Source: Pseudoduganella namucuonensis (GTDB taxonomy: Bacteria > Pseudomonadota > Gammaproteobacteria > Burkholderiales > Burkholderiaceae_D). Taken from it: a stretch of DNA of 64,000 bases. Under the pieces are notes generated by a model, which saw only the letters and a program-made list of their open reading frames with translations, did not search any database and was not told the DNA's origin. Position numbers and translations under genes: made by a program. The DNA lies in the NCBI RefSeq assembly GCF_900116645.1, contig NZ_FPBO01000008.1, forward strand, positions 62,001 to 126,000. Reading direction: 5' to 3'. Each line of letters opens with the position of its first letter. The first letter of the stretch is position 1. Positions 9,127 to 16,962 of this stretch are shown in pieces.

Positions 9127-9347
9127 GGCGCCTCCCCGTTGGATTCCAGCGCGTGGCCGCCGCAGTTTTTCTTGTGCCGCGCCGCGCTCTTGCCGAGCTG
9201 GCGGTCCACCAGCCAGTAGCCGCAGCTCATGGCGAACACCAGCAGCGCGCCGCTCAGCACCGGCGGCGACGCGGCCGGGATGCCGAACACCCGGCAGCCC
9301 GCGCCCACCACGAAGGACAGCACGATTCCGATCAGGATCTTGTTCAT
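9123..9347 (-). CDS. XapX-domain (DUF1427) small membrane protein, first copy
   Basis: A 74-residue protein with two predicted membrane helices (ILIGIVLSFVVGAGCRVFGI and VLSGALLVFAMSCGYWLV) and a basic, cysteine-containing tail. The central FGIPAASPPVLSGALLV matches the XapX domain. A strong AAGGAGCGCATCG precedes the ATG at 9347, and the gene begins 13 bases after the amidohydrolase stop. It overlaps the second XapX gene by four bases. The order amidohydrolase-XapX-XapX suggests a membrane component, possibly for transport or localisation of the substrate, but no XapX protein has a role I can state with confidence. Confidence 0.82.
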   Translation of the reverse strand: MNKILIGIVLSFVVGAGCRVFGIPAASPPVLSGALLVFAMSCGYWLVDRQLGKSAARHKKNCGGHALESNGEAP

Positions 9348-9359
9348 CGATGCGCTCCT

Positions 9360-11249
9360 TTAGAAGGCGAAGCAGCTGCAGCCGAACGCGCCCCAGAAGC
9401 CGCCGTGGTCGGACACCGGCACGGACGATTTGCGCGCCTTGTCGTGCGCGTGCGCGTGCACCCCGCACGGACCCTGGCACTGGTGCGGCAGCGCGGCCGA
9501 TGCCGCGGCGGGCGCGGCGCGGCGCCAGTGCCCCGGCGTGGAACGCACCGGCGACCAGTCCGGCAGCACCGGGATGGGCGGCGGCGCCAGCGGCGTGAAT
9601 TCGGCCTGGCCGTGCACCACCTTGCCGCCGACGATGGTGAGCACCGATTCGATGCCCTTGATCGCGTCCTCGTCCACCGTGAAGAAGTCGTCCGACAGCA
9701 CCGCCAGGTCGGCCAGCATGCCGGCCTGGATGCGGCCCTTTTTACCCTGCTCGCTGGAGAACCAGGCGCTGCCCGCCGTCCACAGTTCCAGCGCCGTGTC
9801 GCGCGACAGTTTCGAGCCCGCGTCGTACAGCCGCAGCCCGCCCACCGTGCGGCCGGACACCAGCCAGTACAGCGCCGTCCACGGGTTGTAGCTGGCCACG
9901 CGCGTGGCGTCCGTGCCGGCGCCCACCGGCACGCCGTTCTCCAGCATGCGCTTGATGGGAGGCGTGGCCTTGGCCGCCTCCGCGCCGTAGCGCTCCACGA
10001 AGTACTCGCCCTGGAAGGCCATGCGGTGCTGGATCGCGATGCCGCCGTTCAGCGCCTTCACGCGCTCGATGTTGCGCGGGCTGATGGTCTCGGCGTGGTC
10101 GAACATCCAGTGCAGGTCGCCGAAGGGGATGTCGCGGTTGACCTTCTCGAACACGTCCAGCATGCGCGAGATGGATTCGTCGTAGGTCGCGTGCAGGCGG
10201 AACGGCCAGCGCTTGGCCACCAGGTGGCGCACCACTTTTTCCAGTTCCGCCTCCATGCCGGGCGCCAAGTCGGGGCGCGGTTCCAGGAAGTCCTCGAAGT
10301 CGGCCGCCGAGAACACCAGCATCTCGCCGGCGCCGTTGTGGCGGTAGTAGTCGTCGCCGTCGCCGGGCTTGACCATCTCCGTCCAGTGCTGGAAGTCCTC
10401 CAGCTCCTTGCCCTTGTTTTGCGTGAACAGGTTGTAGGCGATGCGGATGGTCAGCTGGCCGTCGCGCGCCAGCTGGTCGACCACGGCGTAGTCGTCCGGA
10501 TAGTTCTGGAAACCGCCGCCGGCGTCGATGGCGCTGGTCACGCCCAGGCGGTTCAACTCGCGCATGAACTGGCGCGTGGAGTTGACCTGCAGCTCCAGCG
10601 GCAGCTTCGGTCCCTTGGCCAGCGTGGCGTACAGGATCATGGCGTTGGGGCGCGCGATCAGCATGCCGGTCGGGTTGCCGGAGGCGTCGCGCTGGATCTC
10701 GCCGCCGGGCGGGTTCGGCGTGTCCTTGTCGTAGCCCACCGCGCGCAGGGCGGCGCGGTTGAGCAGGGCGCGGTCGTACAGGTGCAGGATGAACACCGGC
10801 GTGTCCGGCGCGGCGGCGTTGATCTCGTCCAAGGTCGGCAAGCGCTTCTCGGCGAACTGGAACTCGGTCCAGCCGCCCACCACGCGCACCCATTGCGGGC
10901 TGGGCGTGCGCAAGGCCTGTTCCCTCAGCATGCGCAGCGCGTCCGCCAGCGAGGGCACGCCCTCCCAGCGCAGCTCCAGGTTGTAATTGAGGCCGCCGCG
11001 TATCAGGTGCAGGTGGGAGTCGTTCAGGCCGGGAATGACGGTGCGGCCGTTGAGGTCGATAACCTCGCTGGCCGGCGTGCGGTGGCGCATCACCTCGTCG
11101 GCGTCGCCCACCGCCAGGAAGCGCCCGCCCTGGATGGCGACCGCGCTGGCCTGCGGCTGGCTCTTGTCCACGGTGTGGAAACAGCCGTTGATGAGGATGA
11201 GGACCGGTTCGTCCCGTGTTGTCGCTTGATTGTCTGCTTGAGTGCCCAT
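9360..11249 (-). CDS. YtcJ-like metal-dependent amidohydrolase
   Basis: A 629-residue amidohydrolase of the YtcJ group. Residues 15-70 form the usual small beta-sandwich (LILINGCFHTVD...EVIDLNGRTVIPGLNDSHLHL). The first metal-binding pair is H79/H81, and further ligands are expected in RLHATYDES and HWMFDHAE. GAGTDATRVASYNPW late in the barrel carries the likely catalytic aspartate. The C-terminus has an unusual tail of about 75 residues rich in Pro, Cys and His (HQCQGPCGVHAHAHDK, then FWGAFGCSCFAF), which looks like a metal-binding appendage. Start at 11249 is chosen because upstream sequence in frame is not protein-like. It leads an operon with two XapX genes. Substrate is unknown. Confidence 0.88.
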   Translation of the reverse strand: MGTQADNQATTRDEPVLILINGCFHTVDKSQPQASAVAIQGGRFLAVGDADEVMRHRTPASEVIDLNGRTVIPGLNDSHLHLIRGGLNYNLELRWEGVPSLADALRMLREQALRTPSPQWVRVVGGWTEFQFAEKRLPTLDEINAAAPDTPVFILHLYDRALLNRAALRAVGYDKDTPNPPGGEIQRDASGNPTGMLIARPNAMILYATLAKGPKLPLELQVNSTRQFMRELNRLGVTSAIDAGGGFQNYPDDYAVVDQLARDGQLTIRIAYNLFTQNKGKELEDFQHWTEMVKPGDGDDYYRHNGAGEMLVFSAADFEDFLEPRPDLAPGMEAELEKVVRHLVAKRWPFRLHATYDESISRMLDVFEKVNRDIPFGDLHWMFDHAETISPRNIERVKALNGGIAIQHRMAFQGEYFVERYGAEAAKATPPIKRMLENGVPVGAGTDATRVASYNPWTALYWLVSGRTVGGLRLYDAGSKLSRDTALELWTAGSAWFSSEQGKKGRIQAGMLADLAVLSDDFFTVDEDAIKGIESVLTIVGGKVVHGQAEFTPLAPPPIPVLPDWSPVRSTPGHWRRAAPAAASAALPHQCQGPCGVHAHAHDKARKSSVPVSDHGGFWGAFGCSCFAF

Positions 11250-11335
11250 GCCGCTCTCCCGGTGTCTGATCGTCGACAGTATGCCGCCGGCGGCGGCGCC
11301 CTGCCATGCGCCATAGGGGAGAGCGGCGGGGACGG

Positions 11336-12034
11336 CTACAGCATCTCGCTCAGGAAGATCAGCGAATAGCCATGCGCCAGCGCGGCCGACTGCTGGTGGT
11401 AGCTGGCGCGGTGCGAGCAGTTGAAGCCGTGCTCGGCCTCCGGGTAGACGTGGATCTCCACATTGTCCTGCTCGGCGAAACGCTCGGCGACGCTCTTCAC
11501 GGCGGACATGGGAATGTGGCTGTCCTTGCCGCCGAAGTGCAGCATCAGCGGCAGGCGGATGCCGTCGGCGCGGTCCAGCGCGTTCTGGATGCCGCCGCCG
11601 TAGTAGGCGATGGCGGCGTCGACCACGCCGTCGGCCGCCGCGTGGTAGGACAGCAGGCCGCCGTAGCAATAGCCGATGGAGGCGATCCTGCCCTCCACGC
11701 CCGGCAGCGCGCGCAGCGTTGCGGCGGCGGCGGCCACGTCGGCGCGGGCCTTGCCGGTGTCGGTGGCCGTCTTCAGCTCGACGGCGCGCTTCCAGTCCGC
11801 CTCGTCGTAGCCCAGTTCGATGCGCGCGCCCTGGCGCCAGAACAGGTCAGGCGCCAGCACCACGTAGCCGTCCGCCGCGTACTGGTCGGCCACGCCGCGG
11901 ATGTGGGCGTTGACGCCGAAGATCTCCTGCGCCAGGACGATGCCCGGTCCCTTGCCGCCGCGCGGCAGCGCCAGGTAGGCGCCGAACTTGCCGTCGTCGC
12001 CGTCCACCTCTATCCATTGGGAAGTGCTGCTCAT
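11336..12034 (-). CDS. Dienelactone hydrolase family protein
   Basis: A 232-residue alpha/beta hydrolase. The triad is visible: Cys in IGYCYGG, Asp in GGKDSHIP and His in AEHGFNC, the set used by dienelactone hydrolases (carboxymethylenebutenolidase) that open lactone rings in chlorocatechol breakdown. Many members act on other esters, and no ring-cleavage genes are nearby, so the substrate is open. AAAGGATCAAGC before the ATG at 12034 supports the start. It is predicted cytoplasmic, with no signal. It lies 86 bases upstream of the amidohydrolase on the same strand and is divergent from the CHASE-GGDEF-EAL gene. Confidence 0.88.
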   Translation of the reverse strand: MSSTSQWIEVDGDDGKFGAYLALPRGGKGPGIVLAQEIFGVNAHIRGVADQYAADGYVVLAPDLFWRQGARIELGYDEADWKRAVELKTATDTGKARADVAAAAATLRALPGVEGRIASIGYCYGGLLSYHAAADGVVDAAIAYYGGGIQNALDRADGIRLPLMLHFGGKDSHIPMSAVKSVAERFAEQDNVEIHVYPEAEHGFNCSHRASYHQQSAALAHGYSLIFLSEML

Positions 12035-12185
12035 GCTTGATCCTTTCAGCCGTTGGTGGAAAAACGCCCATGCTACCGCGAAAACGCGCGCGCCGCGGGC
12101 ACGCCAAGGCGCGCCGGCCGCGCCGCCGGGCTGTCGGCGCGGGGACATTCATGCTACTCTTGAACCTTTACCGTATCGACAACGG

Positions 12186-15065
12186 GTGACCCCAATTAGC
12201 GCCGTTTTCCCTTCCGCCCCCACCGCGCCGTCCAGGCGCCGGCTGGCCAGGTACCGCCCCATGGCGCTGGCGCTGCTGTCCGGACTGGGTGTCACGGCGC
12301 TGCTGTTTTCCGGCGTGAGCCGGCTGGAGCACGACAAGGTCGCGCTCGCCTTCCAGCAGCGCGCCGGCGCGCGCCTGTTCCAGCTGCAGCAGGGCGTGGG
12401 CGGCGCGATCGCCAGCGTGGGCTCCGTCAACCAGCTGTTCGCCAGCCGCGAGCACGTCAGCCGCAAGGAATTCGAGCTGTTCACCCGCCCCATCCTGCGG
12501 CAACATCCGTATATCCAGGGCATCAGCCACCTGCGCCTGCTGTCGCATGCCGAGCGCGCCGCCTTCGAGGCCGACATGGCGCGCCTGCTGCCGGGCACGG
12601 TGGTGACGGAGTTGCGCGACGGCCGGCCGGTGCCCGCCGGCGCGCGTCCGCGCTACCGGGTCGTCGACTACGTGGTGCCCCTGGCCGGCAACGAGGCCGC
12701 GCTGGGGCTGGACACCGCCTATCCCGTGCACGACGAGGCCGCGCGCGCGCGCGCCTACGCCACCGGCCAGCCCTCCGCCAGCGATCTGGTGCGGCTGGCG
12801 CAGGGACCGGCGCCGCGCGTCGGCGTCGTCGTCTCGATGCCGGTGTACCGCCACGGCGCGGCGCTGGACGGCAGCGACGCGCGCCTGGCCGCGCTCGAGG
12901 GCGAGACCGCCGCCGTGCTGCGCCCGTCCGACATGATCGCCAGCCTCCACGCGGCCGGCCAGGCCAGGATGGCCGGCCACGCCGGCATGGACCTGCGCGT
13001 CTACGCCGCCGCCGGCGAGAGTCCGGACAAGCTGGTGTTCCATGCGCCGCCGCCCGCGGCGCCGGCGCGCGACACGCTGCCCGGCTGGCTGTACCCGACG
13101 TCCGGCGAGCGCGTCGCCCAGCCCTTCGACGTGGCCGGCAAGACCTGGCTGATGGTGGCGCGCCAGCCCGGCGGCGCGCTCGTGGAAGACCACCTGGCGT
13201 CCATCTTCACGCTGGGGCTGGGCGCCATCCTGAGCGTGCTGGGCGCGGCCTACGTGAACACGCTGGCCTCGCGCAACCACGACGTGCAGCGCCGCGTGGA
13301 CGAGCGCACCGCCCAGCTCAAGCAACTGAACCGCGAAATGCTGCTGCGCGACCGCGCCATCGAATCGAGCGTGAACGCCATCATCATCACGGCCGCGCTG
13401 CCGGGCAACCCCACCGTCTACGTCAACCCCGCGTTCGAGCGCCTGACCGGCTACGGCGGCGCCGACATGCTGGGCCGGAGCCCGCGCGCGCTGTACCGCG
13501 ACGACCTGGACCAGCCCGGCGTGGCGGAGGTGCGCGCCGCCATCCGCGAGCAGCGCGACGGCCACGCCGTGGTGCGCTGCTACCGCAAGGACGGCGCCAT
13601 GTTCTGGAACGAGCTGCACATCTCCCCGGTGCGCGACGAGCATGGCGGGGTGACCCACTTCGTCTGCTTCCAGCACGACATCACGGCCATCAAGGCCTAC
13701 GAGTCCGAGCTGCGCCACCAGGCCACGCACGACGCGCTGACCGGTCTGCCCAACCGCGTGCTGCTGCAGGACCGGCTGCACCAGACCATCACCCACTCGT
13801 CGCGCAAGGGCCACCGGCTGTGGGTGGTGTCGATCGACCTGGACCGCTTCAAGTTCACCAACAGCCGCCTGGGCCACAAGGGCGGCGACCGGCTGCTGCG
13901 GGCGGTGGGCGAGCGGCTGCAGCTGGCGCTGCGGCCGGTGGACACGGTGGCGCGCATCGGCGGCGACGAGTTCGCGCTGATGCTGCTGCCCGAGCAGGGC
14001 TCGCTGACGCCGCGCGCCGACCAGGTGCAGCGCGTGCTGGATTGCCTGGCCGCGCCGCTGCACATCGACGGCCAGGAGCTGTTCCTCACCTGCAGCGCCG
14101 GCATCGCCGTCTATCCCGAGGACAGCGCCGAGACCGGGCCGCTGATGGAGCGCGCCGACATCGCCATGTACCGCGCCAAGGAAATGGGCGGCAACAACTA
14201 CCAGTTCTACACGGCCGCCATGAACGAACGCCTGGGCGAGCGCATGCTGATCGAGAACGCGCTGCGCACGGCGCTGGAGCGGCGCGAATTCGTGCTGCAC
14301 TACCAGCCGCAGGTGGACATCGCCAGCGGCCGCATCGTCGGCCTGGAGGCGCTGATACGCTGGCAGCATCCGGAGCTGGGCATGGTGGCGCCCAACCGCT
14401 TCATCCCGCTGGCCGAGGAGACCGGGCTGATACTGCCGGTCGGCGCCTGGGTGCTGCGCACCGCCTGCGAGCAGCTGATGGCCTGGCGCGCGGACGGCCG
14501 CCGCGACCTGCGGGTGGCGGTCAACGTCTCGGCGCGGCAGATGGCCGAGCAGGACTTCGTGCAGTCGGTGGCGGACGTGCTGGCGGCCACCGGCGTGCCG
14601 CCCCATTGCATCGAGCTGGAACTGACCGAGAGCCAGGTGATGAGCGACGTCGAGCACGCGATCGCCGTCATGCACGAATTGAAGAAGCTGGGCGTGCAGC
14701 TGGCCATCGACGATTTCGGCACCGGCTATTCCAGCCTGGCGCACCTGAAGCGCTTCGAGGTGGACGTGCTGAAGATCGACCAGACCTTCGTGCGCGACCT
14801 GACGGTGGACCCGGACGACGCGGCCATCGTCACCACCATCATCGCGCTGGCGGCCAACCTGGGCCTGGAGGTGATTTCCGAGGGCGTGGAAACGCGGGAG
14901 CAGCTCGCCTTCCTGCGCCAGCACGGCTGCCAGCAGATGCAGGGCTATTACTTCAGCCGTCCGCTGCCCGCCGCCGCCCTGGAGGCGGTATTGCGCGACA
15001 ACGACGGCCTTTTCGGCGATTTGGAACATGCCGGCGCGGAGCGCACCGCCGGCCAGGCGACTTAA
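12186..15065 (+). CDS. CHASE-PAS-GGDEF-EAL cyclic-di-GMP protein
   Basis: A roughly 959-residue membrane protein that may both make and break cyclic-di-GMP. From the N-terminus: membrane helix (about 26-45), CHASE periplasmic sensor (about 80-290), second helix (about 340-360), short coiled coil, PAS/PAC (about 385-510), GGDEF with intact RIGGDEF signature, and EAL with intact LEALIRWQ, DDFGTGYSS and the EGVET motif. Both catalytic centres look complete. The start is uncertain: the GTG at 12186 gives a short basic cytoplasmic tail but lacks a clear Shine-Dalgarno sequence, and an ATG at 12261 immediately precedes the first helix. It is divergent from the dienelactone hydrolase and 24 bases upstream of the DOT1-like gene. 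Confidence 0.9.
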   Translation: MTPISAVFPSAPTAPSRRRLARYRPMALALLSGLGVTALLFSGVSRLEHDKVALAFQQRAGARLFQLQQGVGGAIASVGSVNQLFASREHVSRKEFELFTRPILRQHPYIQGISHLRLLSHAERAAFEADMARLLPGTVVTELRDGRPVPAGARPRYRVVDYVVPLAGNEAALGLDTAYPVHDEAARARAYATGQPSASDLVRLAQGPAPRVGVVVSMPVYRHGAALDGSDARLAALEGETAAVLRPSDMIASLHAAGQARMAGHAGMDLRVYAAAGESPDKLVFHAPPPAAPARDTLPGWLYPTSGERVAQPFDVAGKTWLMVARQPGGALVEDHLASIFTLGLGAILSVLGAAYVNTLASRNHDVQRRVDERTAQLKQLNREMLLRDRAIESSVNAIIITAALPGNPTVYVNPAFERLTGYGGADMLGRSPRALYRDDLDQPGVAEVRAAIREQRDGHAVVRCYRKDGAMFWNELHISPVRDEHGGVTHFVCFQHDITAIKAYESELRHQATHDALTGLPNRVLLQDRLHQTITHSSRKGHRLWVVSIDLDRFKFTNSRLGHKGGDRLLRAVGERLQLALRPVDTVARIGGDEFALMLLPEQGSLTPRADQVQRVLDCLAAPLHIDGQELFLTCSAGIAVYPEDSAETGPLMERADIAMYRAKEMGGNNYQFYTAAMNERLGERMLIENALRTALERREFVLHYQPQVDIASGRIVGLEALIRWQHPELGMVAPNRFIPLAEETGLILPVGAWVLRTACEQLMAWRADGRRDLRVAVNVSARQMAEQDFVQSVADVLAATGVPPHCIELELTESQVMSDVEHAIAVMHELKKLGVQLAIDDFGTGYSSLAHLKRFEVDVLKIDQTFVRDLTVDPDDAAIVTTIIALAANLGLEVISEGVETREQLAFLRQHGCQQMQGYYFSRPLPAAALEAVLRDNDGLFGDLEHAGAERTAGQAT

Positions 15066-15089
15066 CACGGAGACCCGGGGGAGGGCACC

Positions 15090-16109
15090 ATGGCGGGAGC
15101 GGAACGCGTATTGGCGGCGATGCGGGAACACATCCAGGACGGCGAGCACCACCTGCGCGCCTTGCTGGAGCAGGGGGACGGCACGCCGTTCGGCCGCTTC
15201 GTCGAGATCGGCCTGGCGCTGCGGCGCTGCTACCGCGACCGGGCACGGCAAGACTACCTGATCGAACGCCTGCGGCCCTTCCGCAAACTCATCATCGGCG
15301 CCGTGCCGGCCGGCGTGCAGCGCCACGGCCTGCTGCCGGCGGACGAGGGGGGCGCGGACGGGAGGGCGCTGGAGGACGTCGGCGACGAGGAACTGCGGCA
15401 GTGGCTGATCGACGACGGGCGCCTGATCTACGGCGAATTCAAGCCGCATGAACTGGACAACTACTTCGCCGCGATCGCGCCGCACGTGCGGCCGGGCGGG
15501 GCGATGTACGACCTGGGCAGCGGCCTGGGCAAGGTGGTGATGTCGGCGGCGCTGGCGTTCCCGTTCGCGCGCTGCACCGGCGTGGAGCTGCTGGGCTACC
15601 GGCACCGCATGGCGCTGCGGCGCTTCGCCGCCATGCTGGACGCGGGCGAGCAGGCGCTGGCCGCGCTGCCCGCGCCGCCGGCGCCGGACGAGCCGCTGGC
15701 CCTGGGCCACGGCGGCGTGGCGAGCGCCCGCCACGTGCTGGACATGCGGGAGCGGGTGCGTTTCATTGAACAGGACATGTTCGAGGCCGACGTCGGCGAC
15801 GCCAGCCTGGTGTTCGTCTACAGCACCTGCTTCGCGCCGCTGATGGACAAGCTGGGCGAGAAGCTGGCGCGCGGCGTGCCGGAGGGATGCCTGGTCAGCA
15901 CCACCACCTTCCCGCTGCGGCATCCGGCCTTCAGGCTGGTGGAGCAGTTTCCGTCGCAGACGGTGGCGTGGACCACGGTGTTCCTGTACCGGCGCGAGGG
16001 GCCGCTGGAGGGGCTGCCGGAATTGGCGCCGGCCTACCTGTACGAGCCCGACCCCCACGAGTGGGAAGCCGGCGTGCGCGCGGCGATGGCGGGCTACACC
16101 GCCGCTTAG
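15090..16109 (+). CDS. DOT1-like class I SAM methyltransferase
   Basis: A 339-residue cytoplasmic protein. Residues 113-168 resemble the catalytic core of DOT1 lysine methyltransferases: YGEF (114-117) at the place of the DOT1 YGE loop, DLGSGLGK (141-148) as SAM motif I, and GVELL (164-168) with the acidic ribose-binding residue. Later, LVFVYSTCF sits where DOT1 has VFVNNFAF. The N-terminal 100 residues are helical and unlike DOT1. Class I SAM methyltransferase is secure; DOT1 kinship is my reading of motif order. The bacterial substrate is unknown. GGGGGAGGG lies before the ATG at 15090. It follows the GGDEF-EAL gene closely and ends at a bidirectional terminator. Confidence 0.8.
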   Translation: MAGAERVLAAMREHIQDGEHHLRALLEQGDGTPFGRFVEIGLALRRCYRDRARQDYLIERLRPFRKLIIGAVPAGVQRHGLLPADEGGADGRALEDVGDEELRQWLIDDGRLIYGEFKPHELDNYFAAIAPHVRPGGAMYDLGSGLGKVVMSAALAFPFARCTGVELLGYRHRMALRRFAAMLDAGEQALAALPAPPAPDEPLALGHGGVASARHVLDMRERVRFIEQDMFEADVGDASLVFVYSTCFAPLMDKLGEKLARGVPEGCLVSTTTFPLRHPAFRLVEQFPSQTVAWTTVFLYRREGPLEGLPELAPAYLYEPDPHEWEAGVRAAMAGYTAA

Positions 16110-16148
16110 AACCACCGGCTTGACCCCGGTCTTTGCCGGTGGTTTTAT
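16110..16148. terminator. Bidirectional rho-independent terminator
   Basis: Ten-base arms AACCACCGGC (16110-16119) and GCCGGTGGTT (16135-16144) are followed by TTATT on the plus strand. The hairpin lies exactly between the convergent DOT1-like gene and the FecR gene and overlaps the FecR stop codon. Confidence 0.8.
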
Positions 16149-16960
16149 TGAACCACGCACTCCGGGTCGGAGGTCTTGCCGGTGGCGCCGCCGGCCGGCG
16201 CGTTCTGGCTGATCGACGCCGGCATCCGCACCTGCACCGCCTGGGCGGGCGGCACCAGCACCAGCGGCGGCTGCACGCCGTTCCGCGGCGGCGGCAGGTA
16301 GCCGAACTGGCCGGCGTTCAGCACGGTGGCCGGCGACGGCGACGTTGCCGAGGGCGCCAAACCCGGCGCCTGGTTCGGCGTCACCACCACCGCGCCCGCC
16401 GCCACGTCCACGTGCAGGCCGTTGTCCGGGGTCTGGCCGGTCGGCGTGGGCACGCCGCCGCAATCGTTCTGGCAGAACAGCGCGCCCAGGTGCGTGCCGC
16501 GGATGCCGATGGTGGCCGTCGGCAGGCTGAAACTGACGGCCTCCCGGTTGCGCTTGCCCACCATGCCGGACACCGCGCGGAAGCCGCCCTTGAGCATCTC
16601 TATCCGTATCTTGTCGCCCTTCGGGTCCGGCTGGCGGAAGGTGAATTCGGAGATCTTCAGCACCGAATTGGGCCGCAGCACCATCTCCGAGCTGTCGATG
16701 AACTTCAGGCGGGCGAAGGCCTCCTCGCCGGTGTTCAGCACATCGCCCTCCATCACCTGCGACTTCACGTTCATGAACTTGGTCGAGCCGTCCGGACGCT
16801 TCACGGTCAGCACGCCGGCCAGGTGGGTCACCTGCGCCACGATGTCGCCGGGCGCGGCGCACGCGCCGCCGGACGCCAGCGCGGCCGATAGCGCCAGCAG
16901 CGCCGGCAGCGCGGGCAGGCGCGGGCCGCGGTTCGATTGCCGGGGGAGTGTGGTCTTCAT
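16145..16960 (-). CDS. FecR-domain exported protein
   Basis: A 271-residue protein with a Sec signal (hydrophobic LPALLALSAALASGGACA, mature near APGDIV). Residues about 40-160 form a FecR-like domain: GVLTVKRPDGSTKFMNVKSQVMEGDVLNT, then FIDSSEMVLRPNSVLKISEF, then MLKGGFRAVSGMVGKRNREAVSFSLPTATIGIRGTHL. The tail is rich in Pro, Ala and Val and ends CVVQ. This is the free-standing periplasmic FecR type, not the anti-sigma regulator, since there is no N-terminal cytoplasmic domain or partner sigma factor. It starts two bases after the TpsB gene, so the pair is co-translated and probably works together at the outer membrane. Confidence 0.85.
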   Translation of the reverse strand: MKTTLPRQSNRGPRLPALPALLALSAALASGGACAAPGDIVAQVTHLAGVLTVKRPDGSTKFMNVKSQVMEGDVLNTGEEAFARLKFIDSSEMVLRPNSVLKISEFTFRQPDPKGDKIRIEMLKGGFRAVSGMVGKRNREAVSFSLPTATIGIRGTHLGALFCQNDCGGVPTPTGQTPDNGLHVDVAAGAVVVTPNQAPGLAPSATSPSPATVLNAGQFGYLPPPRNGVQPPLVLVPPAQAVQVRMPASISQNAPAGGATGKTSDPECVVQ

Positions 16961-16962
16961 CT

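Noticed and set aside
12168..16862. A 1564-codon minus-strand open frame opposite the GGDEF-EAL and DOT1-like genes
   Set aside because: It is antisense to well-supported genes with recognisable motifs, and its own translation is low-complexity His/Arg/Gln/Ala sequence typical of GC-rich shadow frames.
16145..16960. FecR as an iron-uptake anti-sigma regulator
   Set aside because: The protein has a cleavable signal peptide and no cytoplasmic anti-sigma domain, and no ECF sigma factor or FecA-type receptor is adjacent.
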